A stretch of 16,599 nucleotides of DNA from an uncultured Acidobacteriota bacterium. GTDB taxonomy: Bacteria > Acidobacteriota > Thermoanaerobaculia > UBA5066. Shown piece by piece: positions 7,618-14,959 of this stretch (positions are counted from its first letter, which is position 1; each line of letters opens with the position of its first letter). A program made the position numbers and the translations under genes. The stretch spans positions 1-16,599 of the forward strand of contig CALFNC010000262.1 of NCBI GenBank assembly GCA_937902605.1, read 5' to 3'. The notes below the pieces were generated by a model. It saw nothing but the letters and a program-made list of their open reading frames with translations. It did no database searches and was not told where the DNA came from.

Positions 7618-8109
7618 GTGCCTGCTCCCTCGAACGACCCGAAACGTGATCTCCTCCGGCACGCCCTCGCCACACTCGCCTACCGGGCCGAGAAGACGGT
7701 CCGGGGTGTCCCGGCCGGATTCGAACGCTTCGAGGCCGGGGACCGCCCGAGGACCCCGGCGAAGATCCTCGCGCATCTCGGGGACCTCCTCGACTGGGCC
7801 CTGACGCAGGCGGAAGGGCGTCAGGTGTGGCGCGACTCGAGCCCCCTGCCCTGGTCTGAGGAAATGCACCGGTTCTTCGAGGCGCTGAAAGTCCTGGACG
7901 AGTACCTCGCGTCGGACGCTCCTCTGGCCACCACCCCCGAGAAACTGCTGCAAGGGCCGATCGCCGACGCGCTCACGCACGTGGGGCAGCTAGCGATGCT
8001 GAGGCGGATGGCGGGAGCCCCCATCCTGGGAGAGAACTACTTCAAGGCCGACATCGAGCCGGGAAGGGTGGGGCCCGAGCAACCTCCTCCGAAGGCTCCC
8101 TTCAGGTGA
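7618..8109 (+). CDS. DinB-like helical-bundle protein
   Basis: A 163-residue, mostly helical protein resembling the DinB/YfiT-like superfamily, which holds metal-binding four-helix bundles; some members are thiol transferases and many have no known job. Supporting features are the usual length, His53 in ILAHLGDLLDWAL and His121 in ALTHVGQLAMLRRMAG, the typical position of the last metal ligand. The third ligand is unclear (His84 or a carboxylate). GTG at 7618 is chosen as start because AGGAGG lies 9 bases upstream; an ATG-type start at 7537 would add a basic 27-residue tail (RPRRKRRPR) not typical of the family. Its TGA overlaps the GTG of the next gene (GTGA), so the two are probably coupled in translation although their functions seem unrelated. 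Confidence 0.75.
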   Translation: MPAPSNDPKRDLLRHALATLAYRAEKTVRGVPAGFERFEAGDRPRTPAKILAHLGDLLDWALTQAEGRQVWRDSSPLPWSEEMHRFFEALKVLDEYLASDAPLATTPEKLLQGPIADALTHVGQLAMLRRMAGAPILGENYFKADIEPGRVGPEQPPPKAPFR

Positions 8110-9122
8110 AGAAGCTCTTGATCACAGGGGGGGCGGGCTTCATCGGCGCGAATGCCGTTGTCCACTACGCCCGTTCTGGCTGGGATGTGACGGTCCTCGA
8201 CAATCTGTCTCGGGCGGGCGCAGAGCGAAACCTGGAATGGATCAGGACCGAGGTGCCCTTCCGGTTCCACAGGGTCGACGTCCGGGACGCCAGGGCGGTC
8301 GAGGACGTCGTCTCGACCTCGAGTCCAGATGCCGTCTTGCACCTTGCCGGACAGGTTGCTGTCACGACGTCGGTGCAGAACCCTCGGGAAGACTTCGAGG
8401 TCAACGCACTCGGCTCGTTCAACGTCCTGGAGGCGATCCGGCTTCGGAGTCCCGCGAGCCTCCTCGTCTACTCCTCGACGAACAAGGTCTACGGCGACCT
8501 CTCCTCGGTCGGAGTCGAGGAAAGGGACGGACGCTGGGGCTATCGCGATCTCCCGGCAGGCGTCTCCGAAAGGCAGGGACTCGACTTCCATTCTCCGTAC
8601 GGCTGCTCCAAGGGAACGGCCGACCAGTACGTTCTCGACTACGGGAAGAGCTACGGGCTACGGACGGTGACGATGCGGCAGTCGTGCATCTACGGCCTGA
8701 GACAGTTCGGGGTCGAGGATCAGGGCTGGCTGGCTTGGTTCGTGATCGCAGCGGTCACAGGGAAGCCGATAACGATCTTCGGTGACGGCAAGCAGATCAG
8801 GGACGTCCTCTGGGTCGGGGATCTCCTTACAGCCTATGACGCGGCTATCGAGAAGCCTGATGACTCAACGGGCCAGGCGTTCAATATCGGCGGGGGGCCG
8901 CGGAATACCCTGTCGCTCCTCGAACTGATTCGCATCATCGAACGGCAGCTGGGTCTTCGCCTGGAAGTGAGCTGGGCGGGATGGCGCGTGGGGGACCAGA
9001 AGGTCTTCGTCTGCGACGTGGCCAAGGCCAAGAGAGTGCTCGGATGGGAGCCGCGGGTCGGCTCCGAAGAGGGCGTGGAAAAGTTGATCGGGTGGGTCCG
9101 GGCGAATCGAAGCCTGTTCTGA
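8106..9122 (+). CDS. NAD-dependent epimerase, CDP-paratose/CDP-tyvelose 2-epimerase-like
   Basis: An extended short-chain dehydrogenase of 338 residues. The NAD-binding motif TGGAGFIG is at 7-14, the catalytic Ser is in VYSSTNKVYGD (123-125) and the catalytic pair is Y165...K169 in SPYGCSKG. The stretches STNKVYGDL, YGCSKGTADQYVLDY, MRQSCIYGLRQFGVEDQGWLAWF and GDGKQIRDVLWVGDL match what I know of CDP-paratose 2-epimerases (RfbE/Tyv), which turn CDP-paratose into CDP-tyvelose for 3,6-dideoxyhexose side chains of O-antigen. The enzymes that make CDP-paratose (RfbF, RfbG, RfbH, RfbS types) are not in this window, so it may act on another nucleotide sugar. It starts at GTG inside the stop of the DinB-like gene. 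The SDR assignment is secure; the substrate is moderately so. Confidence 0.82.
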   Translation: MKKLLITGGAGFIGANAVVHYARSGWDVTVLDNLSRAGAERNLEWIRTEVPFRFHRVDVRDARAVEDVVSTSSPDAVLHLAGQVAVTTSVQNPREDFEVNALGSFNVLEAIRLRSPASLLVYSSTNKVYGDLSSVGVEERDGRWGYRDLPAGVSERQGLDFHSPYGCSKGTADQYVLDYGKSYGLRTVTMRQSCIYGLRQFGVEDQGWLAWFVIAAVTGKPITIFGDGKQIRDVLWVGDLLTAYDAAIEKPDDSTGQAFNIGGGPRNTLSLLELIRIIERQLGLRLEVSWAGWRVGDQKVFVCDVAKAKRVLGWEPRVGSEEGVEKLIGWVRANRSLF

Positions 9123-9240
9123 GTCGTGCGAATCGCCGTACCGCGCGACGAGGCGCCGGACAATACTGAGAAGAGTGCGCGTATTCTCGGGAAGGCGTGA
9201 CATCCATTGGGCTCCGCCGTACGTCAAAAGGGAAATGCGC

Positions 9241-10065
9241 GTGTCGATCGACCATGGACCGGGATCCGCCACCGAGCCTGCCCCTGGGGCCGGAACGGAG
9301 CCGTCCTCGTTCCTGACCGCGCATCGCTCGGGGCTGCTCTGGACGCTCTTCGTCGCCATCGCCGCGGCCGACGTCGTCCTCCCGGGGCCGTCGTTCTCGG
9401 TCTTCTGTCTGCCCGTCTTCTTCGCCGTCCTCGTCCTCGTCCGGCCGAGGTATCCGTGGACTCTCGCGTCCGCAGCCGCCTGTTTCCTCGTCGGCGCCTG
9501 GCTCTTGGAGCAGGGGCTGTACTCCGGCGCGGCGTCCGAGTCGCTGACCGATTACAGGATCGCCGACCGGCTTCTGATCTCTCTCTCGATCGTGCTCGTC
9601 ACCTCGGTTCACTCGCGCCTCCACCGCATCCACGACAACGTCGCTCAGCTGCGCCGCCAAAAAGCGCTCGGACGGTTCGACGCCGCGGGTGAGGGCGACC
9701 TCGTGACGCTGAAGCGGTTCGTCATGGGGCTCTCGCTCGTAACCCTGGCGATCGTGTTCGCGGTGGACGCGGTGATCCCCAAGAACTGGAACATCGGGAC
9801 CCTTTACCTCCTCCCCGTCCTCTGGGCGTCGTCCCTGAGGCGGCCGCTCCTCCTGGCCGGCCTCGTCCCGGTGGCGGCCGGCCTCTCGGTCCTGGGGTAC
9901 TACCTCGGCCCCCCCTCCACCGTTGTCCCAGAGCCCTCCGTCGTCCTCCTGGAGCGGGTGATCACCATCTTCGCCGTCCTCGTCTCGGGCGTCGTGCTCA
10001 CGGTCTATTTCGCCCGGAACGAGAGGAGCGGGAACGCTCACCCTCTCCCTCTTACAACACTTTGA
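9241..10065 (+). CDS. membrane protein made of two repeated membrane modules
   Basis: I recognise no named family. Counting from GTG 9241 (274 residues), two halves of about 100 residues resemble each other. Both have a D-x-V-(L/I)-P turn (D44-P48 and D176-P180), then a helix with LPV (57-59 and 191-193), two more hydrophobic segments and a final helix after an arginine ((D/E)R about 110 and 239). That gives about eight helices. A charged linker of about 35 residues (SRLHRIHDNVAQLRRQ onward) joins them. Each half resembles the N-terminal sensory membrane domains of some histidine kinases and diguanylate cyclases, yet no output domain follows. Start is uncertain: GTG 9241 has AAGGG about 8 bases upstream; ATG 9235 and GTG 9175 are alternatives. 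Its 3' end overlaps the M64 gene by 28 bp. Confidence 0.7.
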   Translation: MSIDHGPGSATEPAPGAGTEPSSFLTAHRSGLLWTLFVAIAAADVVLPGPSFSVFCLPVFFAVLVLVRPRYPWTLASAAACFLVGAWLLEQGLYSGAASESLTDYRIADRLLISLSIVLVTSVHSRLHRIHDNVAQLRRQKALGRFDAAGEGDLVTLKRFVMGLSLVTLAIVFAVDAVIPKNWNIGTLYLLPVLWASSLRRPLLLAGLVPVAAGLSVLGYYLGPPSTVVPEPSVVLLERVITIFAVLVSGVVLTVYFARNERSGNAHPLPLTTL

Positions 10066-11840
10066 CTGGACGTGACCCCTTCGTGGGCAAAGGTCGCGAC
10101 GACGTTCCAGGTCCGGCTGTGGTCGAGCGAGGTCTTCGCCATCGCCCGCTTCACCAGGGGCGTCGCATCGGAAGTATTGAGGGACACGGTGTACGAACCG
10201 ACCGCGGGAGGCGTGAACGTGAAGCTCGCGCCTCCTGATTGTGCGACGACCCCGTTCACCGACCATGCGACGGAAAGCTGAGGACCTCCGGCGGGCTGCA
10301 GGAGGCTCACAGAGAAGGTCATCGGCGCGCCGGGGAACATGACGACGGGACCCGGCGCCATACTCTCCGAGCCGGGCTCGATGTTGTCGATCCCCGCCGA
10401 AGGCGTTCCAGCCCCACCGCGGTAGAGCCTCAGGATGATCTCCTGCGCGCAAACCGCGCACAGGGGTTCGCCTAACGATCTCATCATGCAGGTGTGCTGC
10501 GGCCGGTACAGCCCGGTCGGCGTGTAGGACGCTCCCTCGTAGAGGCCGACCGATCCGTCGTACGACGCCGCGCCGGGAGTCGGGATCGGTGTCGAGGCGT
10601 TGATGAACGAGGACCACTTGATCAGGTTCGCTGCCGTCTCGTCCGTCACGTTCGGGTTGCAGGGACGGGAGCCGTTGCGGTCGCTGCACCCTTGGAAGGA
10701 CGGGAAGGGGTCCGCGTACTCGTCGCCGAGGCCCGCGAACGAGTGGCCGAATTCATGAACGCCGATGTACCCCGAATCCGGGTTCGTCGAGAGGACTGCG
10801 ATCGAGCCGCCGGCGCCGCCATAGGTCGCGTCGTTTACGATCAGGAAGATCTTGTCCCAGTCGGGCACCGAGGCGGCGGCCGTCATGACCTTCGAGAAGT
10901 TCACTCCGACGAGACGCTGCGTGTTGGCGTAGCAGAACGTCGCGTCGAATGCGGTGTTGACGAGCGTGCCTGCGAGGCGGTCGGACTGCATCTGGAGGTC
11001 CCCGCAGCAGGCGGCCTGGTTCGGCGGTCCCGCACACCCTGACTTGTACGCCGGGTGTTTGGCTCCTGATTGGGCGGAGGGCGTGAAGAGGGTCGCCGTC
11101 TCGAAGAAGTTCGCGTACGTGCTGTACGGCGGCGAGCTGAAGAACGTCGCCATCGCCTTGGCGGCGTCAGCGTTGAACTTCGCCTGCTCGCTGGCCTGGT
11201 AGCCGTCTCCCATCACGAGAATGTTGATCCGGTTGCCGGGCTTCGAGAAAGGCGACGTGGCCGCAACTTCCGGCCGGTAAGACGCGAGCGGGAGATTTGA
11301 GTCGACGGCGAGCCCGTCCAGGTCGAAGGACTGTTCCGTGACGGCGGACTCGGGCCGCAGGACGAGGCGCGTGCCTTCGACGGCCGGGACGCGCACGACG
11401 AACGTTCTGCTCTCCGGCTCGGCCAAGCGGCTGGCCGAAGCGTCGATCTGCCCCGTGCCGTCCGTCGAGAACTCGCCACGGACGAAGCGTGGGACGTCGA
11501 CGGTCGATTCGAAGACAGTGTGTTCCGAGCGGTCGACGAGACGCACGATGACCTGGTCCCCTTCCCTCTCGCTCGCGGAAGCCGGTTGCATGGACCGGTC
11601 TTTCCGCTGGCCGAAGGATTCCAGCTTCTTCGCCATGCGGACGACGCGATGGCTGACCGCCTGGATGTCCCCTAGTTTCCCGATCTCGAAGACCATGTAG
11701 TGGGCCGTCGAGGCCGCACCGGACTGGGGGGCGAGAGGCGCCGCCGAGAGTGTGAGCGCTCCACCTAAGAGCGCCGCGACCGACAGGCAGACTGTGACGA
11801 AGCTCGAGTTGCGTTGGACGAAGGTCCAAGTAGTCGGCAT
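10038..11840 (-). CDS. secreted M64 family zinc metallopeptidase
   Basis: A 600-residue precursor. Residues 1 to about 37 are a signal peptide (hydrophobic core VTVCLSVAALLGGALTL, then SAAPLA). A beta-rich N-terminal domain runs to about 200. The catalytic domain begins with the M64 signature NILVMGDGYQASE (205-217) and carries the zinc site HEFGHSFAGLGDEY, with ligands H362, H366 and probably D373, and base E363. MERGE-like Met-turn residues lie in TCMMRSLGEPLCAVC. Several cysteine pairs (about 269, 278-279, 303) fit a secreted, disulfide-bonded protein. A C-terminal Ig/PKD-like domain runs about 485-570. M64 includes the IgA peptidase of Clostridium ramosum; here the substrate is unknown. 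Start is ATG 11840 with GGAGGG 7 bases upstream; the in-frame TTG at 11855 is rejected. The gene stands alone and is convergent with the membrane-protein gene. Confidence 0.92.
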   Translation of the reverse strand: MPTTWTFVQRNSSFVTVCLSVAALLGGALTLSAAPLAPQSGAASTAHYMVFEIGKLGDIQAVSHRVVRMAKKLESFGQRKDRSMQPASASEREGDQVIVRLVDRSEHTVFESTVDVPRFVRGEFSTDGTGQIDASASRLAEPESRTFVVRVPAVEGTRLVLRPESAVTEQSFDLDGLAVDSNLPLASYRPEVAATSPFSKPGNRINILVMGDGYQASEQAKFNADAAKAMATFFSSPPYSTYANFFETATLFTPSAQSGAKHPAYKSGCAGPPNQAACCGDLQMQSDRLAGTLVNTAFDATFCYANTQRLVGVNFSKVMTAAASVPDWDKIFLIVNDATYGGAGGSIAVLSTNPDSGYIGVHEFGHSFAGLGDEYADPFPSFQGCSDRNGSRPCNPNVTDETAANLIKWSSFINASTPIPTPGAASYDGSVGLYEGASYTPTGLYRPQHTCMMRSLGEPLCAVCAQEIILRLYRGGAGTPSAGIDNIEPGSESMAPGPVVMFPGAPMTFSVSLLQPAGGPQLSVAWSVNGVVAQSGGASFTFTPPAVGSYTVSLNTSDATPLVKRAMAKTSLDHSRTWNVVATFAHEGVTSSQSVVRGRG

Positions 11841-11879
11841 GTGCCTGCCCTCCAATTGCCCCCAGGAGTTCTTTCCTTG

Positions 11880-11925
11880 ATCAGGTTCGTTGAGCTTGCT
11901 TTTGCGTTTGCCAGCTCAACCTGAT
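11880..11925. repeat. interrupted inverted repeat upstream of the M64 gene
   Basis: The right arm AGCTCAACCTGAT (11913-11925) is matched by ATCAGGTT (11880-11887) plus GAGCT (11892-11896), with CGTT bulged on the left side and a 16-base loop. Weaker pairing continues outward to about 11876 and 11929. It lies 40-85 bases before the M64 ATG, so it would be in the 5' leader or at an operator. No T-tract suited to a terminator follows. Confidence 0.6.
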
Positions 11926-12018
11926 TAGGAGCAACGTGGATGCCGGGCCGTGAGGCCGCCCAACCCATTGATTCTTCAGGCCGTTGTCATGTGTCCGTGT
12001 GCCAGCTCCGATCTGCTG

Positions 12019-12045
12019 GTGTTCCATGAAACATCTCTGGAACAC
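12019..12045. repeat. 8-bp inverted repeat GTGTTCCA / TGGAACAC
   Basis: Perfect arms at 12019-12026 and 12038-12045 are separated by 11 bases (21-bp centre-to-centre register, exactly 19 bp start to start). It lies in the divergent intergenic region. It could be an operator for a dimeric regulator or a short hairpin; no gene context decides. Confidence 0.45.
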
Positions 12046-12420
12046 GCGCTGGAAGCCGGGTGGCCAGCCTGACCACCTGGTACGTCGAGATGACGCGAGC
12101 TGCCGCCGTCCGAAGATGGCTCGCCCAACAGCGGAGGGCCGAGGAGCCGGTCTGGTCCGAGAAGGACGTAGGGGGTCCGATCGCCGGTCCGGGACGATGG
12201 GACGGAGTCTCGATGTCCAGGTCATCTCCTTGACCCGCCGAGACGATAGCCGTACCCTTCATAGCTGCGGCCTACAGTTCGCCGCCAGTCGTGCGGAGGA
12301 CTTTTCAGACCTTGGGAGAACTTCATCCGAGAGGCCGTGACGGGGGTGAGATTCCACGTCCACCCAAGGGAGCGGAGCTTAGCCGATCGTCCCGTTTCTC
12401 GCCCCAGCGTCCGGACGTAA

Positions 12421-12450
12421 CTTTTAACGCAGAAAGTATTTAGGACAACC
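12421..12450 (+). promoter_or_regulatory. weak candidate promoter for the polysaccharide operon
   Basis: An AT-richer patch in otherwise GC-rich DNA carries TATTTA (12437-12442) as a possible -10. No good -35 stands at the right distance (GACGTA at 12414-12419). A transcript would begin about 12449-12450, at the first codons of the apparent N-terminal extension of the next gene. Confidence 0.25.
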
Positions 12451-12506
12451 TGATCCTCCGACCCGAGGACCGTCTCGTCCTAGCGGCCGCCCGCCTGCGG
12501 CCACGC

Positions 12507-13616
12507 GTGGATGAGCTGGCAGAGCTGGTTTCGTTGCAGGGGCTCGATTGGGACCTCGTCATCACGAGGGCCCAGACCCACCGCGTCCTGCCGCTCCTTC
12601 ACCGGGCCCTTTGTGTCGCTCTCGTTCGGGATGGCGTACCGCCGCCGGTGGCGGAGCGGATTCGGCGGGTCTACCTCCAGGTCGTCGCAGTCAACCTTAT
12701 CCGGAACGCGGAGCTGACACGGATCGCGCGAGCGTTCAACCAGGAAGGGATCGGCATCCTTCCGATGAAGGGACCCGCCCTCGCCGAGCGGGTGTACGGA
12801 GATGTCACGCTCAGGATGTTCTCCGACCTCGACATCCTGGTTCCACGGGATGCCGTTCTTCCTGCCAAGGCGCTCCTGCTGAAGCTTGGCTACGAACCAG
12901 AGCAGATGGCACCGGGGCAGGAAAAGCTCCACCTTCGAGTCGAATGCGAGTACCTCTTCACACGGCGTGATGGCGGCATTCCCTTCTTCGTCGAAGTTCA
13001 CTGGGCGGCGATGCCCAGGCTACTCGGTACCCTGCTGGATCCCGCCGACATCTGGAAGCGGTCGGTGCCGGTCTCCGTCGGTGGCGCCGTCGTCCGCCGA
13101 ATGGCCTACGAGGACGAGCTACTCTACTTGTGCATCCATGGCTGGAAGCACCGTTGGGATTCGCTTCTATGGATGTGCGACATCAACGAGTTCCTCGATC
13201 AGTATCGAGACTCCATCGATTGGAGAGAGTTCCTCGAGAGAGCGGAGACACACAGAATCCAGCGGATCGTCGGCACCGCGCTTTGGCTAGTTGCACAGCT
13301 CTTTCGCATCGAGCTGCCTCCGAAGCTGGCGGACGCCCTGGGGCGTGATCCGCATTGGCGACCGCTGCCAGTTCGAGTGACGGACTCCTTCCCAGGAATC
13401 TCCCGGGAGCGGACCAACCTGGAGACCCACCTCTTCTACCTTCGCTCCCTGTCGTCCCCCGGACGGCGGGCGGCGTATTTGGGACACCTTCTTGTTCAAC
13501 CGACAGGCACGGACTTCAGTGAGGTGCCGCTTCCCTCATCGGCGGCGTGGACCTACCCCTTCCTTCGGCCGATGCGCCTGGCCTGGAAGCTCCTGTCCGG
13601 GCGGCAAGCCCTTTAG
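12507..13616 (+). CDS. nucleotidyltransferase-like protein (NTP_transf_5 type)
   Basis: A 369-residue protein of the uncharacterised nucleotidyltransferase family (PF14907 type), common in polysaccharide and peptide-modification clusters. The nucleotidyltransferase core is seen in ILPMKGPALAERVYGD (84-99) followed by R103 and the metal-binding SDLDILV (106-112; D107, D109). The region VEVHW and the later YEDELLYLCIHGWKHRWDSLLWMCDINEFL fit the family's C-terminal helical part. Its substrate is not known. GTG 12507 is the first usual start, but it has no ribosome-binding site. The same frame upstream to a TAG at 12441 reads NLILRPEDRLVLAAARLRPR, which resembles the family's N-terminus, so the real start may be a rare codon (CTG 12450 or ATC 12453) or the 5' end may be altered. 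It heads the polysaccharide operon. Confidence 0.82.
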   Translation: MDELAELVSLQGLDWDLVITRAQTHRVLPLLHRALCVALVRDGVPPPVAERIRRVYLQVVAVNLIRNAELTRIARAFNQEGIGILPMKGPALAERVYGDVTLRMFSDLDILVPRDAVLPAKALLLKLGYEPEQMAPGQEKLHLRVECEYLFTRRDGGIPFFVEVHWAAMPRLLGTLLDPADIWKRSVPVSVGGAVVRRMAYEDELLYLCIHGWKHRWDSLLWMCDINEFLDQYRDSIDWREFLERAETHRIQRIVGTALWLVAQLFRIELPPKLADALGRDPHWRPLPVRVTDSFPGISRERTNLETHLFYLRSLSSPGRRAAYLGHLLVQPTGTDFSEVPLPSSAAWTYPFLRPMRLAWKLLSGRQAL

Positions 13617-13637
13617 CGGCCCGGCAGTCAATAGAGC

Positions 13638-14954
13638 ATGAGCGAAAAAGAGCAACTCCTCCAGAAGATCCAGTCCAAGGCGGCCACCGTCGGTGTGATC
13701 GGTCTCGGGTACGTCGGCCTCCCCCTGGCCCTCGTCTTCGAGGAGGCGGGCTTCCCCGTCCTCGGTTTCGACGTCGACGCGAAGAAGCCCGACGCGCTCC
13801 TCCGGGGCGAAAGCTACATCAAGCACATCGGCCCCGATCGCGTCGCTGCCGCCTTTGCCCGAGGCCGTATTTCGGCTACCACGGACTTCTCGCGTCTATC
13901 CAGGTGCGACGCCATCCTGATCTGCGTCCCCACGCCCCTCGGCAGGCATCGCGAGCCGGACATCACCTACATCCAGAGAACTGCCGAGGCCATCACGGCC
14001 CACTCCCGCCGAGGCCAGTTGGTAATCCTCGAATCGACCACCTACCCGGGGACGACGCGCGAGGAGATCCTCCCGCGCCTCGAGGCGAAAGGCCTGAAGT
14101 GCGGGACGGACGTCTTCATCGCGTTCTCTCCCGAGCGGGAGGACCCGGGCAACCCGACGTTCCACACCCAGAACATCCCCAAGGTCGTCGGCGGAATCGA
14201 CGCCGCCTCGGGCGACGTTGCCGAGGCGCTCTACGCCGCCGCCCTCGAGAAGGTCATCCGCGTCTCGACGGCCGAGGTCGCCGAGAGCGGCAAGCTCCTC
14301 GAGAACATCTTCCGCTCCGTGAACATCGCCCTCGTCAACGAGCTTAAAGTCGTATTCGACAAGATGGGCATCGACGTCTGGGAGGTCATCGAGGCCGCGA
14401 AGTCCAAGCCCTTCGGCTTCATGCCCTTCTACCCGGGCCCGGGAATCGGCGGTCACTGCATTCCCCTGGACCCCTTCTATCTATCCTGGAAGGCCGCCGA
14501 GCACGGGGCCTGGGCGCGCTTCATCGAGCTGGCGGGTGAGATCAACGCCTCGATGCCGCACTACGTCGTCGACAAGACGGTCAAGGCCCTGAACGAGCAA
14601 GGGAAGAGCATTAAGGGGGCGAAGGTCCTTGTCCTCGGCCTCTCCTACAAGGCCGACATCGACGACGACCGGGAAAGCCCCAGCTACGAGCTGATCGACC
14701 TCTTCGACGGCCTCGGAGCCGAATGGGCCTACTGCGACCCGTTCATCCCGCGCGCCCACTTGGGTCGGAAGAACAAGCGGCAAATGTCGTCGGTCCCGTG
14801 CACGAAGGGGGAATTCGCGCGGTACGACGCCCTCGTCGTCGCAACCGCCCACAAGGTCTTCAAGGACGCCGGGCTCTACGAGAACGTCCGCCTCGTCGTC
14901 GATGCGCGGAACATCGTGCGCCCGTCCCCCGCATTCCAGCTCGTCAAGGCCTGA
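13638..14954 (+). CDS. wbpA: nucleotide-sugar dehydrogenase, UDP-GlcNAc 6-dehydrogenase type (WbpA/TviB)
   Basis: Oxidises C6 of a UDP-N-acetylhexosamine in two NAD-dependent steps to the uronic acid, feeding acidic O-antigen or capsule sugars. The 438 residues have the usual three-part layout: NAD-binding VGVIGLGYVGLPLA (18-31), the ESTTYPGTT segment (132-140), SPERED (164-169), the substrate-binding ESGKLLEN with K219 and N223, and the catalytic Cys274 in GPGIGGHCIPLDPFYL. A C-terminal UDP-binding domain starts near KGAKVLVLGLSYKADIDDDRESP. The motif PLDPFYLSWKA is closer to WbpA/TviB-type enzymes than to UDP-glucose dehydrogenase (Ugd). It lies 21 bp after the nucleotidyltransferase gene and 5 bp before the epimerase gene, so an operon is likely. 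The family is certain; N-acetylglucosamine over N-acetylmannosamine as substrate is inferred from the motif. Confidence 0.9.
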   Translation: MSEKEQLLQKIQSKAATVGVIGLGYVGLPLALVFEEAGFPVLGFDVDAKKPDALLRGESYIKHIGPDRVAAAFARGRISATTDFSRLSRCDAILICVPTPLGRHREPDITYIQRTAEAITAHSRRGQLVILESTTYPGTTREEILPRLEAKGLKCGTDVFIAFSPEREDPGNPTFHTQNIPKVVGGIDAASGDVAEALYAAALEKVIRVSTAEVAESGKLLENIFRSVNIALVNELKVVFDKMGIDVWEVIEAAKSKPFGFMPFYPGPGIGGHCIPLDPFYLSWKAAEHGAWARFIELAGEINASMPHYVVDKTVKALNEQGKSIKGAKVLVLGLSYKADIDDDRESPSYELIDLFDGLGAEWAYCDPFIPRAHLGRKNKRQMSSVPCTKGEFARYDALVVATAHKVFKDAGLYENVRLVVDARNIVRPSPAFQLVKA

Positions 14955-14959
14955 CAGCC

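Larger units (their letters stand above)
11841..12443. other. non-coding stretch between M64 gene and polysaccharide operon
   Basis: About 600 bp with no gene that I can support. Small open frames exist on both strands (for example 11984-12340 plus and 11881-12225 minus), but their products are rich in Arg/Ser/Pro, lack ribosome-binding sites and look like chance frames in GC-rich DNA. The stretch holds two inverted repeats, a recurring ATCAGGTT motif and an AT-richer patch near 12421-12445. It must carry the promoters for the divergent M64 gene and polysaccharide operon. Confidence 0.6.

Noticed and set aside
8935..10689. 584-residue minus-strand open frame across three genes
   Set aside because: It crosses the epimerase, membrane-protein and M64 genes; the product is Arg/Glu/Asp-rich and contains no domain, whereas the other frames give recognisable proteins.
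11984..12340. 118-residue plus-strand open frame, and a 114-residue one opposite, in the intergenic region
   Set aside because: No ribosome-binding site, no domain, unusual composition; nothing supports expression.
14432..14445. CCCGGGCCCGGG palindrome in the dehydrogenase gene
   Set aside because: It simply encodes the conserved Pro-Gly-Pro-Gly before the catalytic motif, so protein constraint explains it.
14723..14959. Upstream extension of the TviC-like epimerase
   Set aside because: It lies inside the dehydrogenase gene; the Rossmann fold starts normally after ATG 14960, which is 5 bp past the dehydrogenase stop.
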